Shown here: piece after piece, positions 41,619 to 50,558 of the stretch | Layout: the number at the start of each line of letters is the position of its first letter | Numbering within the stretch: the first letter of the stretch is position 1 | Assembly (NCBI RefSeq): GCF_000829195.1 | Contig: NZ_AP013294.1 | Coordinates: forward strand, 3,421,001 to 3,485,000 | Length of the DNA stretch: 64,000 nt | From: Bacillus sp. OxB-1 | GTDB lineage: Bacteria; Bacillota; Bacilli; Bacillales_A; Planococcaceae | Reading direction: 5' to 3' | Notes under the pieces: model-generated | Told to the model about the DNA's origin: nothing | Databases searched by the model: none | Seen by the model: the letters and a program-made list of their open reading frames with translations, nothing else | Translations under genes and position numbers: made by a program

Positions 41619-41855
41619 TTGCGCCTCGGTGTAATTGCGTCCGGATTTTGAATTGCGAATCGAACAGCGTAGGGGTCGGTTTGCCGTATTTCTGCGTTTT
41701 GTGCAGAAATTAAGGCGCTTTCATTATGTCGCGCTTAGACTGCCTTTCAAAATCTGTGACATCTGCCGGAGGCTCCATCTTTATTCAACAGGCGTTTTGA
41801 CACCCGTTGAACCCCATCACCTGTAGAAGCAAGGTTTTCAGCTGAATAAAGATCA
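41619..41855. repeat. ~235-bp structured intergenic element upstream of gdhA
   Basis: Contains ATTTCTGC/GCAGAAAT (around 41689-41711), TTCAAC/GTTGAA, and a long-range ATCTTTATTCA/TGAATAAAGAT pairing (about 41777-41787 with 41842-41852), so it can fold extensively. It has no plausible ORF and starts 32 bp before the gdhA start codon. I have the impression of similar sequence in other Bacillaceae genomes but cannot prove it. It could be a dispersed repeat or an RNA leader. Confidence 0.5.
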
Positions 41856-42149
41856 AGGATAAAGCTGCCGCTTCTCCATTATCAAACTTTGATTGGTATT
41901 TCACAATCTATTTAGTACATTTTTATATTATCGCCGAAAAATAGATTTGTTACAAGATTTTTTTTATTCTATATCTAAATATTATAATGGATTGTGTCTA
42001 CTTTATGTAGAATACGAGAAAAAATAATTTACAGATGGCTGATTAGGGTGTATTATAACACTATTCAGACAAATGATTCCCGCCTTGATGAGCAAGGTTT
42101 CTGAACGGTTGTGTGGAAATGATAATTCAGGTGAAAGAGGGGAATTGAA

Positions 42150-42290
42150 ATGAAAATTAAAAAAGTGTTCCGTGCAGTTGTCGGTGCCAATGTTATGCTG
42201 TTGATGACTTTTGCTTTTCTGCCAGCCTTGGTTTTTAATCCCGACATCGATTTCCTTCAATCCTTTATGAACTACCTGAATAAAGAATGA
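42150..42290 (+). CDS. 46-residue single-helix membrane or secreted peptide
   Basis: ATG at 42150 follows GAGGGGA at good spacing. The peptide starts MKIKKVFRAVVGANV and has one hydrophobic stretch (MLLMTFAFLPALVFN), then a short acidic tail ending NYLNKE. Good initiation signals and a terminator 12 bp after the stop support a real gene. Function unknown; it could be a small membrane regulator or a signal-peptide-like pro-peptide. Confidence 0.6.
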   Translation: MKIKKVFRAVVGANVMLLMTFAFLPALVFNPDIDFLQSFMNYLNKE

Positions 42291-42301
42291 TTAAAAAAAT
42301 A

Positions 42302-42345
42302 AATGAACCGATGTGCGTTTACGCACTCCGGTTCATTTTTTTTCC
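42302..42345. terminator. Strong bidirectional terminator
   Basis: AATGAACCG with GTGCG pairs with CGCAC and CGGTTCATT (42302-42338), followed by T8 on the right and A-rich sequence on the left. It serves the small plus-strand gene and the minus-strand LysM/GH18 gene. Confidence 0.9.
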
Positions 42346-42350
42346 GGACT

Positions 42351-43637
42351 TCATGTAATTTTGCGGATGTTAAAATTATCCTGCAGCAAAAGCCAATTTT
42401 GAGGGAATGCCAGACCCAACTTCCAGTACATGATTCCGCGTAATTGAAATTGTTTGATCAAATTGAACTTCGCTTGTATGCTGCGTGCATCTTCAAACCA
42501 TACTTCATGTTGCACACCTTCCGCATCGATATAGCGGAAATAAGGCGCTTGTGCCACATAATCATACTGGATTGCCACATTCTGTTCGATGGCCAATGCA
42601 ATAGCTTGTTGCGGACTGATTGCCCGTGCAGGGGCTCCCCCTTGTGGCGGATACGGGGAGGACCACTTATATCCGTATAGATTTTGGCCGAGAAACACCT
42701 TTTCCCGTGGTATTTGACTGACGGCATATTCGACGACGGCTTGCACCGGTTGAATTGGACTCACCGCTTGAGGCTCGCTAAATGTATATCCCCATTCATA
42801 AGTCATAAGTGACACAAAATCCACAATCTCCCCATGCGCTTTATAATCATGCGCCCCGTAAATCCCCGTTCTGATATCACTCGCTTTCGGAGCCAAAGCG
42901 GTGGAGATCGTGAAGCCCGCCGCATGAAACCGATCCCTTGCTCTTCGGAGGAAAGTATTATAAAGTTCGCGATCCTCCGGAAAAAGCAGCTCAAAGTCAA
43001 AATGGATGTCCCTGAAACCTACCCGATTCGCTTCTTGGACCAAGTTATCGAACAATCGATCTTGCACGGCTTCATCCGTAAAAATGGCATGGGCCAAATC
43101 AGCACTGAAAGCGAATTCCTCCAAATTGGTGACAACAAGGGCATTCGCTGCGCCCGCATCTCTTACAATTTGTGGAATATTATCGAGAGGTGGAGCTTTT
43201 AGCGATCCATCACGCAAGACTTCATAACTAAACATGGCCATATATGTCACCTGTCCTGCCCGTCGTCTGACCTCGTCAATGTATGACTGACTGACAGGCG
43301 CCCGCGGCTCTGCATAGAGAAGAACTTCCGCGTTCATCTTCGGACGGGGTGGAATATAAAGCCGTAGTCCTACCTGCAATGTAGCGGAAGGGGAAATGCC
43401 GTTGATTCTCGCCAATTCAACATAAGACATCCCATACATCCTTGCGATCGAATACAACGATTGCCCCGGTTGCACCCAATGATACTGCCCTATAATCGGG
43501 ATGACCAAGGCTTGCCCTATGACTAAACGTGATGGATCCGGTATTTCATTGGCCTCCGCAATGTCTTGATACGGGATTCCGTAAGCTTGCCCTATGCCAT
43601 ACAATGTTTGGCCGGGTTGAACAACATGGATTTGCAT
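42351..43637 (-). CDS. LysM-GH18 spore cortex hydrolase (SleL/YaaH-like)
   Basis: 428 residues: two LysM repeats at about 2-47 (HVVQPGQTLYGIGQAYGIPYQDIAEANEI) and 52-95 (HWVQPGQSLYSIARMYGMSYVELARINGI), then a GH18 catalytic domain with the DFE acid motif in RDIHFDFELLFPED and YMAMFSYEVLRDGS. Family members SleL/YaaH are N-acetylglucosaminidases in the spore coat that degrade cortex fragments during germination. ATG at 43637 with AAAGG about 12 bp upstream. No signal peptide, as expected for forespore/mother-cell loaded proteins. Confidence 0.92.
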   Translation of the reverse strand: MQIHVVQPGQTLYGIGQAYGIPYQDIAEANEIPDPSRLVIGQALVIPIIGQYHWVQPGQSLYSIARMYGMSYVELARINGISPSATLQVGLRLYIPPRPKMNAEVLLYAEPRAPVSQSYIDEVRRRAGQVTYMAMFSYEVLRDGSLKAPPLDNIPQIVRDAGAANALVVTNLEEFAFSADLAHAIFTDEAVQDRLFDNLVQEANRVGFRDIHFDFELLFPEDRELYNTFLRRARDRFHAAGFTISTALAPKASDIRTGIYGAHDYKAHGEIVDFVSLMTYEWGYTFSEPQAVSPIQPVQAVVEYAVSQIPREKVFLGQNLYGYKWSSPYPPQGGAPARAISPQQAIALAIEQNVAIQYDYVAQAPYFRYIDAEGVQHEVWFEDARSIQAKFNLIKQFQLRGIMYWKLGLAFPQNWLLLQDNFNIRKIT

Positions 43638-43794
43638 CAGATCATCTGCCTTTCATTGACAAAAATATCCTCGTAGTTAGTCTATTTTTGCAGGCGATGG
43701 ATTATGTCTCCGGACCAAGTCTTTTCATGAATAGATTGGACCTCTGTTGCCATACTATCCCCGATTGACCAAAATACCGCAAGGAGGATATGCA

Positions 43795-44433
43795 GTGACT
43801 CAAAATCCATTCGGGCAAACCCACCAGAACATGCATACGGGATCCGTTCCACAGGAAATGAACCATGGCGGACACGAATTATTCGATGTCCACGAAGTGT
43901 TATCAGGGGCTATCGCTTCACTGAACATGGCGATGCTGATGCGTCCACATGTCAAAGACCCCGAACTGCTCGATATACTCGACCGTCAATACCGTTTCAC
44001 CTTGGACGAGTACAACATTACCGTCGAATGCTTTAAAACCGGACGTGACCCGTCCCATCCGACACAAAGCTATAAGATGAAGCAAGGCAATGATTTCATT
44101 TATGGAATGAAATCTTCCCAACCGAAGAAACCGATCATGAACGAGTCCGAAATTTCGGATGAAATCATTTCCGGCTTTTTATTGGACGCCGCCAAAACAA
44201 GTGCTTCAGCAAAGACGATGGCCGCTCTCGAAACGACCAATCCAGTCGTACGCCGCGTTTTAGCCGACTCCGTGCCAAACTGCATCGAAATGGCTTACGA
44301 GCTGTCGATTTATCAAAATAAACACCACTACTACCAAGTGCCGCAACTGGCCCAGCAAGATATGCAACAAATATTGAATGCCTATGCCCCAGCTGGTCAA
44401 CCGGGCATGCCCCCGAATAGTCCGATGCAGTAA
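43795..44433 (+). CDS. CotF-family spore coat protein
   Basis: 212-residue protein with the four-helix CotF domain: VHEVLSGAIASLNMAMLMRPHVKDPELLDILDRQYRFTLDEYNITVECFKTG and SDEIISGFLLDAAKTSASAKTMAALETTNPVVRRVLADSVPNCIEMAYELSIYQNKHHYYQVP. The tail is Pro/Gln/Gly/Met-rich (APAGQPGMPPNSPMQ), common in coat proteins. GTG at 43795 was chosen because AAGGAGG lies 7 bp upstream. Divergent from the cortex hydrolase, so the pair is probably under sporulation sigma control. Confidence 0.9.
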   Translation: MTQNPFGQTHQNMHTGSVPQEMNHGGHELFDVHEVLSGAIASLNMAMLMRPHVKDPELLDILDRQYRFTLDEYNITVECFKTGRDPSHPTQSYKMKQGNDFIYGMKSSQPKKPIMNESEISDEIISGFLLDAAKTSASAKTMAALETTNPVVRRVLADSVPNCIEMAYELSIYQNKHHYYQVPQLAQQDMQQILNAYAPAGQPGMPPNSPMQ

Positions 44434-44440
44434 CCACATG

Positions 44441-44476
44441 AGAAAGAGGCTCTCCGAATCGGAAGCCTCTTTCTTT
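44441..44476. terminator. Bidirectional terminator between cotF-like and MBL genes
   Basis: AGAAAGAGGCT (44441-44451) pairs with AGCCTCTTTCT (44464-44474). The right arm overlaps the very end of the convergent MBL gene (stop at 44475). Confidence 0.85.
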
Positions 44477-45266
44477 ATGATCTTGCCAGTATGGAGTTGA
44501 CGAGGTGCATCGGCGAGTTTTCGAAAAAGGAAAGATAATGCATGGGATGGCGCTTCGGGAAAAGTTGTTTGCGGATTTCCCGATTGGTCAACCCTTGCCC
44601 CGCCATGTGGAGAACTTCCTGCTGAATTCCGGTCAAATAGTCCAACTTTTTTTCAATAACACTTCTTCCATTCCGGATCACACCGGCATGCGAACAAATA
44701 TAAGTCTCGAAATCATACGTCAACACCTTGTGCAATGATTGGATGATGCCTGGAATCGACTCGAATGCAAATGAGCTTTTTGGAGATGATTGGACGTACA
44801 AATCTCCCCCGAACATCCATCCCTTTTCTCGATTCCATAACGCCACATGATCATCCGCATGGCCCGGAGTATGAATGACCTCCCATTCATAATTTGGTGT
44901 CCGATGCCTCTGTTGAAGGGGCAGCGCCTGAAATGGCTTCCGTTCACCCCAAAACACTTTCCGGTAGAAAGGAAGATCCATGTCCCGCTCACATGCCGGT
45001 ATTCCAATCTCGTGTAAATAAATAGGAATCTGTTTATGCCGCTGAATCCAATTCGCCATCCCGGTATGGTCTTCATGATGGTGGGTCAATACCACTTCGT
45101 TCATCTTCCATTCTTCGAATAACGGAATTAGTTCCGCCCTCATCTTGGAAGGCCCCGTATCAATCAGCAACCCATCGATAAAAAAGACCGAAACGAATAA
45201 TCGCTGGCTGCCAAATGAAACGGTCAGTTGGGCTTGCTCCAAATCTTCAAATTTTTTCAGTTCCAT
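44475..45266 (-). CDS. Metallo-beta-lactamase fold hydrolase
   Basis: 263 residues with the MBL metal motif HHHEDHTG, later ligands in HTPGHADDH, GGDLY and CSHAG. The HTPGHADDHVALW and a C-terminal helical domain (LTGIQQEVLHMAGQGLTNREIRKQLFP) resemble the MBL subgroup with a winged-helix tail, found in hydroxyacylglutathione-hydrolase-like and endoribonuclease-like proteins. Substrate unknown. Next to the RluA-family gene on the same strand (15 bp apart), probably cotranscribed. Confidence 0.88.
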   Translation of the reverse strand: MELKKFEDLEQAQLTVSFGSQRLFVSVFFIDGLLIDTGPSKMRAELIPLFEEWKMNEVVLTHHHEDHTGMANWIQRHKQIPIYLHEIGIPACERDMDLPFYRKVFWGERKPFQALPLQQRHRTPNYEWEVIHTPGHADDHVALWNREKGWMFGGDLYVQSSPKSSFAFESIPGIIQSLHKVLTYDFETYICSHAGVIRNGRSVIEKKLDYLTGIQQEVLHMAGQGLTNREIRKQLFPKRHPMHYLSFFENSPMHLVNSILARS

Positions 45267-45281
45267 TCCCTATCCCCCACA

Positions 45282-46190
45282 TCATCTCGACTTCGCAGTG
45301 ATACCGGAAGGCACTTTCGCCTCGAAACGCATCAATTCTCCCGTCCTCGGATGGATGATTGCGATAGCGAAAGCATGCAGACCGAGACGTTTTAATGGAT
45401 TTCCTGTTGCCCCATATTTTCGATCCCCGACAATCGGATGGCCGAGCTCTTCCATATGGACACGGATCTGATTTTTCCGGCCTGTTTCCAATTGAACTTC
45501 CAACAACGTGAACCGTCCGTTGGAACGGATTTTCCGATAGTGCGTCACCGCATGCTGTCCCCCATTATCGGTCGGACTGGAAAACATCTTAAACGTTTTG
45601 CTTTCTTTCAGCCATGACGAAATCGTCCCTTCGTTTTTCCCGACGACGCCTTCCACGAGCGCGATATATGTCCGTTCCTTCACCCGTTCATTCCACGCGT
45701 TTTGCAAAATATGTTTCACCTTTTCACTTTTAGCAAACAGGAGAACCCCCGATGTATCCTTATCCAACCGATGGACAATGAAAATCCGATTCCTCGGATT
45801 TTTTCGCAGGACATAGTCTGTCACTTGACGATAAGCGGTCATCTCCCTCTCGTTCCGATCTGCCATCGTCAGAATCCCCGCTTCTTTATTCACCACAAGG
45901 AGATCATCATCTTCATAGAGGATGGATACACCTTTCAAATCACTCTCGCTTTTCGCAGCCTGATTGCTGATGATCGCAACCTGCTGCCCCGGTTCCAGTA
46001 AATGATTATATTGGGTCACCACTTTGCCATCAACAGTCACCTGCCCACGTGCCAACACCGATTTGACCGAGTTGCGGCTGCTCTTTTTCATGCAGCCGAG
46101 CAAAAAGGAGAGAAGTTCCATCTTTTCCTCCACGGTGTATTGTTGGGCATCCTTCCCGGACACCCCGGGCTTGCTCCGCTTTCTTTGCAT
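45282..46190 (-). CDS. RluA-family pseudouridine synthase
   Basis: 302 residues. An S4-like RNA-binding region (about 20-70, LLSFLLGCMKKSSRNSVKSVLARGQVTVDGKVVTQYNHLLEPGQQVAI) precedes the catalytic domain, with catalytic Asp in IVHRLDKDTSGVLLFAKS and the family motifs LLEVQLETGRKNQIRVHMEELGHPIVGDRKYG and LHAFAIAIIHPRTGE. It modifies uridine in rRNA or tRNA; the target site is not predictable. ATG at 46190 follows GAGTGAGGGA. Confidence 0.92.
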   Translation of the reverse strand: MQRKRSKPGVSGKDAQQYTVEEKMELLSFLLGCMKKSSRNSVKSVLARGQVTVDGKVVTQYNHLLEPGQQVAIISNQAAKSESDLKGVSILYEDDDLLVVNKEAGILTMADRNEREMTAYRQVTDYVLRKNPRNRIFIVHRLDKDTSGVLLFAKSEKVKHILQNAWNERVKERTYIALVEGVVGKNEGTISSWLKESKTFKMFSSPTDNGGQHAVTHYRKIRSNGRFTLLEVQLETGRKNQIRVHMEELGHPIVGDRKYGATGNPLKRLGLHAFAIAIIHPRTGELMRFEAKVPSGITAKSR

Positions 46191-46345
46191 CGTTCGAATC
46201 CCTCACTCTCTTCATATCATTATAACTGCCTTTTTCCATAAAACCCACTCTAACCGCCAGCCCGTGCATACATTGCCATCATTCCCCAGACGCTGTATGA
46301 TGGAATGAAGAATTATTTCAAAAAAACATCAAAAAGGTGATGACG

Positions 46346-47008
46346 ATGCGCGTTGCAATCTTCGACTTCGATGGTACCTTATATTCATCCGAGACATTCC
46401 AGTTATTAATGGACCATCTTAAGCACCACCCGATCCATCGCTCCAAGTATAAGACCTTTTTCCGGACCATTCTCCCGCCCTACATAGGTTATAAAATGAA
46501 ACTCGTGCCCGAATCCCGGATGAAGGAACGCTCGATGCAAATTTATCTGGATTCCTTAAAAGATTTGTCACAATCCGAAATGGAACATTATTTTGCGGAA
46601 CTGGTCGATCCTGTCCGTCAGGGGCTTAACGAAGAGATCGTCTCCAGACTGCGGCAGCATATCGAAAACGATATCCAAGTGATGCTAGTTTCGGGGGCCT
46701 ACACTCCGTTTCTGTATGCCGTGACGCGGGATTTGCATTTCGATGAAATCATCGGAACAGATATCCGGTTTACAGATGATCAGAGAATCGACTGCAGCAC
46801 CCCGCTCTTTCACATCCAGGGACCTCGAAAAACGGAAAAGATCAAAGAGGCATTGATCGGAAAAACGATCGACTGGGAAAATAGCTTCGCGTACGGCGAT
46901 AGTTTGTCAGATTTGCCTGTATTGGACCTGGTCGGAAATCCGGTGGCTGTCAATCCGGAAAGCCGTTTGAAAGCGGTCGCACAACAACGGAATTGGGAAA
47001 TCTTATGA
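46346..47008 (+). CDS. HAD-IB family phosphatase
   Basis: 220 residues with the nucleophile motif DFDGTLYSSETF, motif II in MLVSGAY, and motif III/IV KTEKIKEAL...SFAYGDSLSDLPVLDLVGNPVAVNPESRL. This is the SerB-like HAD-IB subfamily (phosphoserine phosphatase and lipid-phosphatase relatives). ATG at 46346 follows AAAGGTG. The stop codon is followed directly by a 205-bp element that carries the only terminator stem in reach. Confidence 0.9.
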   Translation: MRVAIFDFDGTLYSSETFQLLMDHLKHHPIHRSKYKTFFRTILPPYIGYKMKLVPESRMKERSMQIYLDSLKDLSQSEMEHYFAELVDPVRQGLNEEIVSRLRQHIENDIQVMLVSGAYTPFLYAVTRDLHFDEIIGTDIRFTDDQRIDCSTPLFHIQGPRKTEKIKEALIGKTIDWENSFAYGDSLSDLPVLDLVGNPVAVNPESRLKAVAQQRNWEIL

Positions 47009-47213
47009 AAAGGGGCTGTCCGAAAAGTCCAGGCACAGAGTTGGATACCAGCAAAAAGCAAGGGCGCCGGGAGACTCCTGCGGGAAAGCCGGCCGACGAG
47101 ACCCCGCACGGCTGTAAGCCGGAGGAGGCTCGTCGGCTGGCCCGCGGAAAGCGACCAGAGCCCTTGCTTTTTGCGTGTTTAACCGGAAAATCCACTTTCT
47201 GGACAGCCCCTTT
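47009..47213. repeat. 205-bp terminator-ended element, copy 2
   Basis: Opposite orientation to copies 1 and 3. AAAGGGGCTGTCC (47009-47021) pairs with GGACAGCCCCTTT (47201-47213); GCAAAAAGCAAGGGC (47051-47065) pairs with 47160-47174; GCCGACGAG pairs with CTCGTCGGC; CGGC-tgtaa-GCCG forms the tip. It begins the base after the HAD gene stop codon. Confidence 0.92.
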
Positions 47214-47649
47214 ATTATTTACTTTTATTCCCAATCCCCTTCTCTTAGAAACTAGAATCTGAAGAACTAATGCTTCCAGCTAGAGTGAGAAACTTGTATT
47301 TTTTCAATGTCTAATATTCTCGCATTCTTCATTATCCTCTTCAAAAAAGGCGATTTTCGCTTGGACGATTTCTTTTCTTTCCCATGTTAAACCTTTCCTC
47401 GAAACGGCTGATCCCCACAAATTCTTTGTGAAACATTTAACAAATTCAATAAACTTCGTCAAAACGATAACTAATAAAAAAATTTTATAGCTGGTCGTAA
47501 GACCTCCTAAACGTTGTTGTAACAGCAATGAAACCGGTTACTTAATTCAAATATTTTGATTTAAACAAATACTTCATCTTGTATTTTGTTTGGATTCGTG
47601 TTAATAATTTATATTCATAAATAAAAATCTACAGAATGGGGTATGTTAC
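47214..47649. other. Gene-poor 436-bp stretch before the malic enzyme gene
   Basis: AT-rich sequence with no convincing gene. A 74-codon minus-strand frame (47304-47528) starts with TTG and lacks a properly spaced ribosome-binding site. The right half presumably holds the malic enzyme promoter; no riboswitch or clear operator was recognised. Confidence 0.5.
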
Positions 47650-48849
47650 ATGACAGGACGATATGAGTCTTCGTTGGAAATGCATCAAATTCATAAGGGA
47701 AAAATGGAAACTGTTTCGAAGGTGCCACTGGAAAACAAAACGGACCTAAGTTTGGCGTATTCTCCTGGTGTTGCAGAACCCTGTGTAGAAATCGCGAACG
47801 ACCCCTCTCTAGTATACGAATATACAATCAAAGGGAATTTAGTGGCCGTTGTAACGGACGGAACGGCCGTATTGGGCCTGGGGGATATCGGACCGGAAGC
47901 GGCGCTGCCCGTCATGGAAGGAAAAGCGCTTTTGCTTAAACGGTATGCGAACATCGATGCATTCCCAATCTGTCTGGATACGAAAGATGTCGATGAAATT
48001 GTACGCACTGTGAAGTTGATGAGCCCCACATTCGGCGCCGTTAATCTGGAGGACATCTCGGCACCGCGCTGCTTCGAAGTGGAGAGACGGCTTCGAGAGG
48101 AGTTGGATATCCCGGTTTTCCATGATGACCAACATGGAACGGCGATTGTCGTAGGCGCTGGTTTATTGAATGCGTTAAAAGTGGTCAATAAAGAAATCGA
48201 ATCGGTGCGGGTCGTCGTGAACGGCGCTGGCGCAGCAGGAGTCGCAATCATCAAGCTCCTTCTCAATCTCGGATTCAAAGACGTGATCATTTGTGATTCC
48301 AAAGGAATTATTTATAAAGGCCGGCCAAATGACATGAACCCGATCAAATATGAAATTGCAGAAATCACCAACCCTCGTCAGTTGTCAGGATCTTTGCGGG
48401 ATGCAATGGAAGGTGCGGATATCTTTATCGGCGTGTCAGTCGCCAATATTTTGACAAAAGATTTGATTGACAGCATGAACGTGGATCCGATCGTATTTGC
48501 CCTCGCGAATCCCCTGCCGGAAATCGCACCGTCTTTAGCGCAGGAATTTGGAGTGCGAATTATCGCCACAGGAAGATCGGATTATCCGAATCAGGTCAAC
48601 AATGTCCTTGCATTCCCAGGAATTTTCCGCGGTGCGCTCGACGTACGCGCGACGGAAATCAACGAAAGCATGAAATTGGCGGCGACGCACGCTATCGCGG
48701 ACATCATCGACGATTCTGACCTGAGGGACGATTATATCATCCCGGATCCGTTCGATGAGCGGGTGGTCGACAGAGTGGCCAAGGCAGTCGCACGAGCCGC
48801 CATGGATTCGGACGTTTCCGTCACTAAACGTTTGCTCTTGAATAATTAA
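47650..48849 (+). CDS. NAD(P)-dependent malic enzyme
   Basis: 399-residue short malic enzyme (YtsJ/MaeB-like without the phosphotransacetylase domain) that decarboxylates malate to pyruvate. Motifs: LSLAYSPGVAEPC, VVTDGTAVLGLGDIGPEAALPVMEGKALL, FGAVNLEDISAPRCFEVERRL, PVFHDDQHGTAIVV with metal ligands, and the nucleotide-binding VVVNGAGAAGVAIIKLLL. ATG at 47650 has only a weak GGGG site upstream. Cofactor preference not decidable by eye. Monocistronic; ends before a bidirectional terminator. Confidence 0.94.
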   Translation: MTGRYESSLEMHQIHKGKMETVSKVPLENKTDLSLAYSPGVAEPCVEIANDPSLVYEYTIKGNLVAVVTDGTAVLGLGDIGPEAALPVMEGKALLLKRYANIDAFPICLDTKDVDEIVRTVKLMSPTFGAVNLEDISAPRCFEVERRLREELDIPVFHDDQHGTAIVVGAGLLNALKVVNKEIESVRVVVNGAGAAGVAIIKLLLNLGFKDVIICDSKGIIYKGRPNDMNPIKYEIAEITNPRQLSGSLRDAMEGADIFIGVSVANILTKDLIDSMNVDPIVFALANPLPEIAPSLAQEFGVRIIATGRSDYPNQVNNVLAFPGIFRGALDVRATEINESMKLAATHAIADIIDDSDLRDDYIIPDPFDERVVDRVAKAVARAAMDSDVSVTKRLLLNN

Positions 48850-48912
48850 TATCCAAACTTCGAATCACTAGGGCGACTAAGATGCCGGGATTTTATAATT
48901 TCCTAGACGACA

Positions 48913-48950
48913 AAAAAGCCGTGAACTATGATGTTTACGGCTTTTTCTTC
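48913..48950. terminator. Bidirectional terminator after malic enzyme
   Basis: AAAAAGCCGTxAAC (48913-48926) pairs with GTTxACGGCTTTTT (48933-48946). A-run and T-run on either side suit both the malic enzyme transcript and the convergent yetF-like gene. Confidence 0.9.
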
Positions 48951-48955
48951 ACTTT

Positions 48956-49657
48956 TCACCCATCTCCCAGATCAACATGAAGGGTTCCATCCGATTGGAC
49001 CTCAGCGTAAAAAACTTGGTCTAGCTGACCGATTCCTTGCTTCTTTAACTGCTCGGTCAGCCATTCCTCGGTCAAATTCAGTTCTTTCAGGTTTTCGGGA
49101 ATCAATTGATAATCGGAAATGATTTCTGTTGGAACATACTTCGGTTGTGGCGCCGGTGCCTTGACGTCTTTTTTTGTTGCAGGTTCCAGATCGCTTTTCT
49201 TCATGACACTTAACTGACCATTCGTCTCCAGGATAGCATATTGCACATCCTTTATCGAAAAGATACTTTGTTCCCTTAACATCATGTTCAAATCGTTCAG
49301 ATGAAGGCGCGTCTTCTCAAGAGATATTTTCAGCAACTTCCCGTCCCGGATGATGATGGTCGGCTTATCATCGAAGAGGATCCTTGCTTTTTTCGATTTG
49401 AATGCTATGAAATTTGTCAGTACTGTCAAGACTGCCCACCAAATCATTGCGACCATCCCATCCAAGAACGGCATCTTCGATTCTCCCGCGATATCCGCCG
49501 CAATCGACCCGATGGTGATCCCGGTTACGTAGTGGAAAAAGGTCAATTGGGATATCTGCTTCTTCCCCATGAACCGGGCAAGGACCAGCAACACAATAAA
49601 TGCCAATGTCGTCCGAATGATCATTTCCCAAAAATCCAGCTTTAACATATCCTCCAT
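48956..49657 (-). CDS. YetF/YcaP-family (DUF421) membrane protein
   Basis: 233 residues: three N-terminal helices (FWEMIIRTTLAFIVLLVLARFMG, FFHYVTGITIGSIAADIA, MVAMIWWAVLTVLTNFIAF), then the conserved cytoplasmic domain RILFDDKPTIIIRDGKLLKISLEKTRLHLNDLNMMLREQSIFSIKDVQYAILETNGQLSV and a second small domain. B. subtilis YetF, YrbG and SpoVAE-linked relatives share this; the role is unknown though some are spore membrane proteins. ATG at 49657 with GGAGG 11 bp away; 49648 is an alternative start. Confidence 0.9.
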   Translation of the reverse strand: MEDMLKLDFWEMIIRTTLAFIVLLVLARFMGKKQISQLTFFHYVTGITIGSIAADIAGESKMPFLDGMVAMIWWAVLTVLTNFIAFKSKKARILFDDKPTIIIRDGKLLKISLEKTRLHLNDLNMMLREQSIFSIKDVQYAILETNGQLSVMKKSDLEPATKKDVKAPAPQPKYVPTEIISDYQLIPENLKELNLTEEWLTEQLKKQGIGQLDQVFYAEVQSDGTLHVDLGDG

Positions 49658-49732
49658 CTCTGCTTGCACCTCCAGCTACCCGAAGTGTCTCACTAAACGG
49701 GGCGAGGTATACATGCCATAAGAAGGCTCCCT

Positions 49733-50440
49733 TTACTCCTGATCTTCTTGGGTGTCGTTCTTTTTGTATAACGTCAAGGAACGTTCGCTGCCTTGAGCTA
49801 ACTGTTTGGAGGACGGTGAGCCGGCTTCTATTTTCTCTGCAAGAAAGTGGGTTCGTTCGAAAAAGATGGACCGCAAATGATCCAACCTCCTCATAATTTT
49901 ATCGATGAGCCCTTCTTGGTTGTCCAACCGCTGCATCACTTCTTGTTGTGCATTCTCATAATCCGCTTTCCACTCCACCATTCGATGTTGGGCTTCCGTT
50001 TGCTCCCCTAACCGATTTACCAGATCTTTATTCAGTTGTTCCAGATGATTCAATCGCCCCTTCATTTCTTCCATCGATTTCCAGATCGGAAACCATTGCT
50101 GCTCTATGGACTGCTGGAATTCTGCCTGCAATCGAATATGTTCCAGCTTGATTTTATTGAAAAGCCTCAGCATGTCTTCTCTTATCGCCTCGTCCTGCTC
50201 CTCATGCTGCCGCTTGGCAAATGACTGTTCCTCCATCAATTGATGCTGAATCGCTTGCATCCGTCTTTGCTGCCGGAGCACATTTTCCAATGCGGAACGC
50301 TGTTGCCGGAATATCGACTGCTGTTCTTCCTTCCAATCGGTGAGGAAATCCTTTTTGAACGAGTCCTGGTTTAACCCGTCCATGCGTTCGCTATTGCGAT
50401 AGATGGCGGAATGATGATCGGTGTTCATATATAAACCCAT
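49733..50440 (-). CDS. Coiled-coil protein of unknown function
   Basis: 235 residues, almost entirely predicted coiled coil from about 35 to 200, very rich in Gln, Glu, Arg and Met (FRQQRSALENVLRQQRRMQAIQHQLMEEQSFAKRQHEEQDEAIRE). The N-terminus is unstructured and the C-terminus hydrophilic. No signal or membrane segment. ATG at 50440 follows AAAGGGAGGG. I do not recognise a family; a spore or cytoskeletal structural role is possible but unsupported. Confidence 0.7.
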   Translation of the reverse strand: MGLYMNTDHHSAIYRNSERMDGLNQDSFKKDFLTDWKEEQQSIFRQQRSALENVLRQQRRMQAIQHQLMEEQSFAKRQHEEQDEAIREDMLRLFNKIKLEHIRLQAEFQQSIEQQWFPIWKSMEEMKGRLNHLEQLNKDLVNRLGEQTEAQHRMVEWKADYENAQQEVMQRLDNQEGLIDKIMRRLDHLRSIFFERTHFLAEKIEAGSPSSKQLAQGSERSLTLYKKNDTQEDQE

Positions 50441-50558
50441 TACGACCCTCCCTTTCTTTTTTATCTTATGCCTCGTAAAGAATTTAGCTACTTGTAAATC
50501 AAACCCTATAAATTTTAGTGGTATTATAAAAAGAGAATGTCATGAGGAGTGTATAAAA

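Noticed and set aside
47304..47528. 74-codon minus-strand frame before the malic enzyme gene
   Set aside because: TTG start, the only AGGAGG lies inside the frame, and no recognisable family; kept as a note on the intergenic stretch only.
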